Below, in pieces: positions 60,865 through 64,000 of a DNA stretch of 64,000 bases; the first letter of the stretch is position 1; the number at the start of each line of letters is the position of its first letter. This DNA is from Augochlora pura. Its lineage: Eukaryota > Arthropoda > Insecta > Hymenoptera > Halictidae. The DNA lies in assembly GCF_028453695.1 (NCBI RefSeq), contig NC_135775.1, positions 7,146,046 through 7,210,045 on the forward strand, in the 5' to 3' direction. The notes below the pieces were generated by a model. That model did not search any database and had not been told where the DNA came from. It was given only the letters and a program-made list of their open reading frames with translations. The position numbers were made by a program, and so were the translations under genes.

Positions 60865-62088
60865 TTCTTGCTCAAGTTCCCCGAAAGCGTCGAGGGAATA
60901 CGAAAGAGAGGAGGACGGAGCCCGGTGAAATTGGCAGTCGCTCGTGAATCGGTCACGCCGTGAATGGAAAGATGTATAGACTTTGAGCACCGCATAGAGG
61001 AAATCCTGCATCTTTCACGGGACTCATTGACTGGCGACTTGAAACTTCGAAGAGCTGTTCGGCGGCGGGATCCTGGCCACCTGGAATAGTCGAAATAGAC
61101 TCTTGTAAATGAAACTTCGCCCCAGTTTCTGCTAGACTAGTACGCCGCTAGGCTCGCTTCGCTAAGCCAGCCCTTTATCCGCTGCGAGCGCAAATAGCAA
61201 AAAGAGCAGAGCGTCGAAGAGAAATCGTCGAAAGCACTGAGCTTTGATTTCACCGAGAATCCGGGAACCGTGTTTTGTTTCTGAAGAAATCCAAAGCCTA
61301 ATGTAATCTCAGCGATTGTCACGCATTGGGCAACTCGTATGCGCTTTACTAATTGTACCTATGAATTCATGTTATCGATTCTGGGGTCAGCTGCTCTTTA
61401 GCGTTGAAAAAAACCACTTGTATTTCTCCGCCTACGATGGGCTTAATGGTCTTGTCGACTGTTATGTTGCAAGAATCCAATACAAATGCACCTGCAGTTA
61501 CACTAAGACGCGAATTCCTGAAAGTTAAAAATCACTTAACAGATTTCAATCAATCGTTTGATCATCGACGTGATCGATCTATACTTCTCTATTGATCATT
61601 TCGATACGTCAACGCATGCCATAGAAGAACATTGAATCTGCATCTCGTTATAACTGAACTGAAACTTGCGCCGTCTATTAGAAATCTTGATGTTTCTATA
61701 CCCCTTTGTGCCAATGGTTTATACCGTTTAAAAGCTATAAATAAGTAAATGATATTCGCTGGCACAGGAGCTGCTTTGAAATGCGCGCCGCGGCGCTGTT
61801 CTATCAGAAGATAGCATTCCGCGCACAAAGGCTTAGTTTATGGAAAGAAATCGGCAGCCGAACGTAGCAGCGTTACTATCCACCGGCGGGGTATAATGCA
61901 AACAGTTAATTAACATCGATGTTCACAGAGAATCGAGCGTCTACGACGAGTATATCCCTTGTATCCGGTGGAACGGATGGGTATAGAGGCCGGGAACCGA
62001 TAGAGGGGACGGTGAATTTTCCGATTTCGACTCTAATTAGCGTCGAGTGGCGGCAAAGCGTAAGGCGGCCGGTACGAGACCGCCGCTG

Positions 62089-62103
62089 CCGCCGCCGCCG
62101 CCG
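62089..62103 (+). repeat. (CCG)n run
   Basis: Five CCG units preceded by CGCCGCTG, in a GC-rich block with no convincing coding frame. Confidence 0.8.
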
Positions 62104-64000
62104 CGATTGCAATCACGCTCGAACGTTGCAATCGATTCCCTAATTACCATATAAAACTCGGTGCATGCGAGCGTTTCGTTTCCTCGCGGTGTACACCCGA
62201 AGGAAAAAATATTGCATAACCCCGGCGAGTACAACTCGAATGCTAATTATATTAATAGCGACCGCATCTGCGTCAGTGCGCTTGACTCATTAGCATTACG
62301 ATAAAACGGACAAAACACATCCGTGCCCGATCGCCGGGCAGAAACGATACCAAATGGTCTTGGCGTGGAAATAGACGGGAGGAAGCGCGCGCGTGCCAAA
62401 TGCAAAATTTTGCGGCCGCGACGCCACCATTTTGTCCAGCTTGTTTGCGTCTCCGGGAACGTTGGGTGCGTTTCGAGCAATTAGCGAACCGCCTCCGTTG
62501 GTGTGGTTCAACCATCTGAACGAAGAAAGAACGTCAAAGTTCCAAAGTTCCGCGACAGCTGAACGTAGAAATGAAATCCCAATTCGTCGTCTCGACGCTC
62601 GGATACGGTTTGCCAAAGCGTTCGAATTAAGTAAGAGAATTCAGGTTTCTCTAGATCCGATATAAGAACACCAGAGAGAGAGAGGATGAAATAGCTCGAC
62701 GCAAGCGCAATAAATAGTTCGTCGAGCGTTCCGTTCAGTCGTATCCCTCGTTTCTCATTTCTTTTTTTTTTTTCATCCCGGCGTCCCGTATCAATATTTT
62801 TCTGCCGGCGCGAAACGCGGGCAACAATAGCCGCTGTAGCAACAGTACGACGATAACACCGGCTGAACGGTGTCAACGATCTCCCCCGTCTTGTTACACA
62901 AGACGGAACAATCCGGTCGCGACTTTGATTTAACGATTTCTTGCGGGTAACCTTCTTCTGGCGCGCGTGTTCTCCGGCTAGGAATCGTCACGGATACTTA
63001 AGACGCCGCTCATAAATCGCCCGCCGGTCCTCCAGGGACTCCTCGCGACACCTCGTCGAAACGTATTCTTCTGGAGTTTATGCCCGCGGTGGCAGTAAAA
63101 TCTTATCCGGCCGAGATACCGTCTCGCGAACTTAGCTGTTCTTCGATAACCGGCGACCCGTCGCGCGAATATACGCCGACACTTTCCATCCGGAACTGTC
63201 AATTTCAGCTCGCTCGCTCGCTTCGTTAGATTCGCATGCACGGTGGTCAGTTTAACCTATTTTGTAGAGCACATTCGTGGGTATTCGTGAATTTTTTACG
63301 ACAAATTTTTCCTTAGAACCTTTCATCTCGTATTTTTTGATTCGACGAATATACTTATTGCAAAATAAGTAAATCGGTCGCTTTTTAGTACTTAGAAGAA
63401 ATAAAAGTATTCAGGCTTTTTAAATATTTATCATAAATATGGATAATGTGGAAGAAAATACGTATCATTCTGGGCATTAGTATATTTATCGACAACACTT
63501 GGAGGTGAAATATAACTTAACGATAAATCATAATTTCACATGTTAAATTATGAAATGATATAATGCCAAATCAAATGAATAATTGATTTTTAATTATTCA
63601 ATTCACAGGATTGAAATAACTAATTTAATATTAAATCGTGTAGTGTCATTTATATCGTCCAACGCCGTCATTTAATAAATAATAGATAATTGATAATCGT
63701 CACGAAATAAATTGTTCGCGTAAAAGAATTTAATATTTGCTGTTTGATCGGCCAGAAAGGATCAGAGCGATGCTAGTCGACGAGATTCGGAATTTTCCGA
63801 GAAGCTGTGCCTCATCTTCGGGTACGTGGCCCGGGTTTCGGGTTGATTTTCGAAGGAGCAACCGCAAACAGCGTATCGTTCCGAGAGGGTCTGAGTCGCT
63901 GTAAGCTTTTCCGCAAGGATTCACCGGTCGGGTTTCGGGCGGTTGAGAGTGGTCCACCCCTTTTCCCGTGGTTCTTTCGGTGGCAGGCTCGCGCTTCTCG

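Larger units (their letters stand above)
45921..64000 (+). other. hth: Downstream hth intron sequence (partial)
   Basis: The next Hth segments expected after this exon are an acidic linker beginning Asp-Gly-Lys-Phe and then the TALE homeodomain with its KKRGIFPK start. Neither was found on the + strand to the right edge, so at least 18 kb of intron follows. AT-rich blocks include about 46030-46650, 47560-48650, 49370-50170, 51040-51450, 53500-53780, 55300-55700, 58730-59170, 59890-60240 and 63250-63740. GC-rich blocks alternate with them. Chance open frames are frequent in the GC-rich parts. Confidence 0.6.
46036..64000. other. Non-coding, mixed AT/GC blocks after the hth exon
   Basis: Besides the listed MITE-like element, arrays and octamer pair, nothing is recognised. 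A tetranucleotide-like TATCTATCTG/TTTATTTA stretch lies at about 47625-47654. The 187-codon frame at 58268-58831 and the 192-codon frame at 51512-52090 have no recognisable domain and are within the chance range. Confidence 0.55.

Overview
The window is eukaryotic, not bacterial. It has no operons, no Shine-Dalgarno-led genes and almost no coding density. It has a spliced exon with GT/AG borders, many GA/CT microsatellites, and short TTAA-flanked MITE-like elements. Sharp alternation of AT-rich blocks and GC-/CpG-rich blocks of roughly 0.3-3 kb, together with the best-matching gene, suggests an insect, most likely a hymenopteran such as a bee. The order is an inference from style and was not proven by any search.

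The one coding feature I can name with confidence is a 130-bp internal exon at 45791-45920 on the + strand. It encodes a low-complexity linker of the TALE homeodomain protein Homothorax (hth, the insect Meis/Prep orthologue). It begins with residues RPPSSSLSYPGAGG and continues DDARSPGSGGTPGPLSQQ. The exon starts in phase 0 after a good acceptor and ends in phase 1 at a consensus GTGAGT donor. No MEIS domain or homeodomain exon was found, so the window appears to be the inside of a very large hth locus: at least 45.8 kb of upstream intron and at least 18 kb of downstream intron.

Layout: 1-31.5 kb is intronic sequence with alternating AT and GC blocks, scattered GA/CT arrays and several 230-310 bp TTAA-ended elements (7486, 11796, 17091, 19603, 23455, 27859). 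At 31.66-35.38 kb lies a tandem duplication of a ~1.86-kb unit whose middle ~1.06 kb is identical while its edges differ by a few percent. Each copy carries a ten-unit, 30-bp-period minisatellite. At 35.4-45.8 kb intronic sequence continues, with two weak candidate small coding segments (35655-35916 on +, 38801-38948 on -) and a possible TATA/initiator pair at 36217. The hth exon follows. After it, 46-64 kb is again intronic, with one clear 434-bp TTAA element (49369), more CT/GA arrays and a paired octamer-like motif at 58046.

The long open frames in the GC-rich blocks (up to ~219 codons) are what chance predicts at this base composition, and most are arginine/serine/proline-rich. I did not annotate them as genes. 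No convincing rRNA, tRNA, CRISPR, viral or transposase gene was seen.
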